A DNA stretch of 5,821 nucleotides, from positions 1 to 5,821 of the forward strand of contig SKMG01000460.1 in NCBI GenBank assembly GCA_007121175.1. Direction: 5' to 3'. The notes beneath the pieces were generated by a model. It did no database searches. It was given only the letters and a program-made list of their open reading frames with translations, and was not told the DNA's origin. This document shows, in pieces, positions 5,739 to 5,821 of the stretch; the stretch's first letter is position 1, and each line of letters opens with the position of its first letter. A program made the translations under genes and the position numbers. Source of the DNA: Trueperaceae bacterium. Lineage in GTDB: Bacteria; Deinococcota; Deinococci; Deinococcales; Trueperaceae.

Positions 5739-5821
5739 GCGACGAGCGCCCGGGCGGCCGCGCCGCAGGCGGCTCCGCACTGGGCGGCTCGACGCTGGGC
5801 GGCGACGCGCCCGATGACGCC
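5735..5821 (+). CDS. Start of a downstream gene, probably the cognate response regulator (cut by window edge)
   Basis: GTG 5735 overlaps the kinase stop as GTGA, the same coupling seen between marR and the TolC-like gene. The frame is open to the window end: 29 codons, MSDERPGGRAA, then a Gly-rich stretch with two copies of GGS-x-L and DAPDDA. No receiver domain is reached, so the product is inferred only from position: genes immediately after and overlapping HisKA_3 kinases are usually NarL/LuxR-family regulators. The low-complexity N-terminus would then be an extension before the receiver domain. The alternative is that translation begins further right and this is a spacer. Confidence 0.5.
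   Translation, partial: MSDERPGGRAAGGSALGGSTLGGDAPDDA
5768..5797 (+). repeat. Tandem 15-nt repeat in the downstream gene start
   Basis: Two adjacent copies, GGCGGCTCCGCACTG and GGCGGCTCGACGCTG, differ at 3 positions and are followed by a partial third copy (GGCGGC). They are in frame with GTG 5735 and encode GGSAL-GGSTL-GG, a flexible low-complexity segment. Confidence 0.6.

Overview
The window is very GC-rich bacterial DNA: codon third positions in every real gene are mostly G or C, and long shadow reading frames run antisense to the genes. A partial TolC-like outer-membrane efflux protein with a Sec signal peptide points to a cell with an outer membrane. Universal-stress proteins, an enterobacterial-type phosphoglucomutase and a NarL-type sensor kinase would fit a high-GC Deinococcota (Truepera-like) or proteobacterial chromosome. 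The sequence alone does not settle the taxon, and I saw no mobile element, CRISPR array, rRNA or tRNA.

Layout. (1) Positions 1-1060, minus strand: a MarR-family regulator followed, with a 4-nt GTGA stop/start overlap, by the first 191 codons of a TolC-family outer-membrane factor that runs off the left edge. A perfect 10+10 bp inverted repeat (1072-1095) just upstream of the preferred marR start is the likely operator. This looks like the head of an autoregulated drug or solute efflux operon. (2) Positions 1239-2903, plus strand: complete pgm (alpha-D-glucose phosphoglucomutase) with a strong Shine-Dalgarno. It is divergent from the MarR operon and ends at a short hairpin shared with the next, convergent gene. 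(3) Positions 2966-3769, minus strand: a tandem two-domain universal stress protein (USP). (4) Positions 3770-4143: a 374-bp divergent intergenic region with three inverted repeats. (5) Positions 4144-4593, plus strand: a single-domain USP with a textbook ATP-binding motif. It is followed after 20 nt by a soluble GAF-like/HisKA_3/HATPase histidine kinase (4614-5738). That gene overlaps by GTGA the first 29 codons of another gene, cut by the right edge and probably the cognate response regulator.

How it fits together: the left part is an efflux operon under its own repressor, and pgm is a housekeeping link between glycolysis and glycogen or cell-surface sugars. The right part joins two divergent USP genes to a cytoplasmic two-component system. 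That arrangement resembles stress/dormancy modules in which a GAF-type NarL-family kinase and regulator control USP genes. The partner genes that would confirm both the efflux operon and the two-component system lie outside the window.
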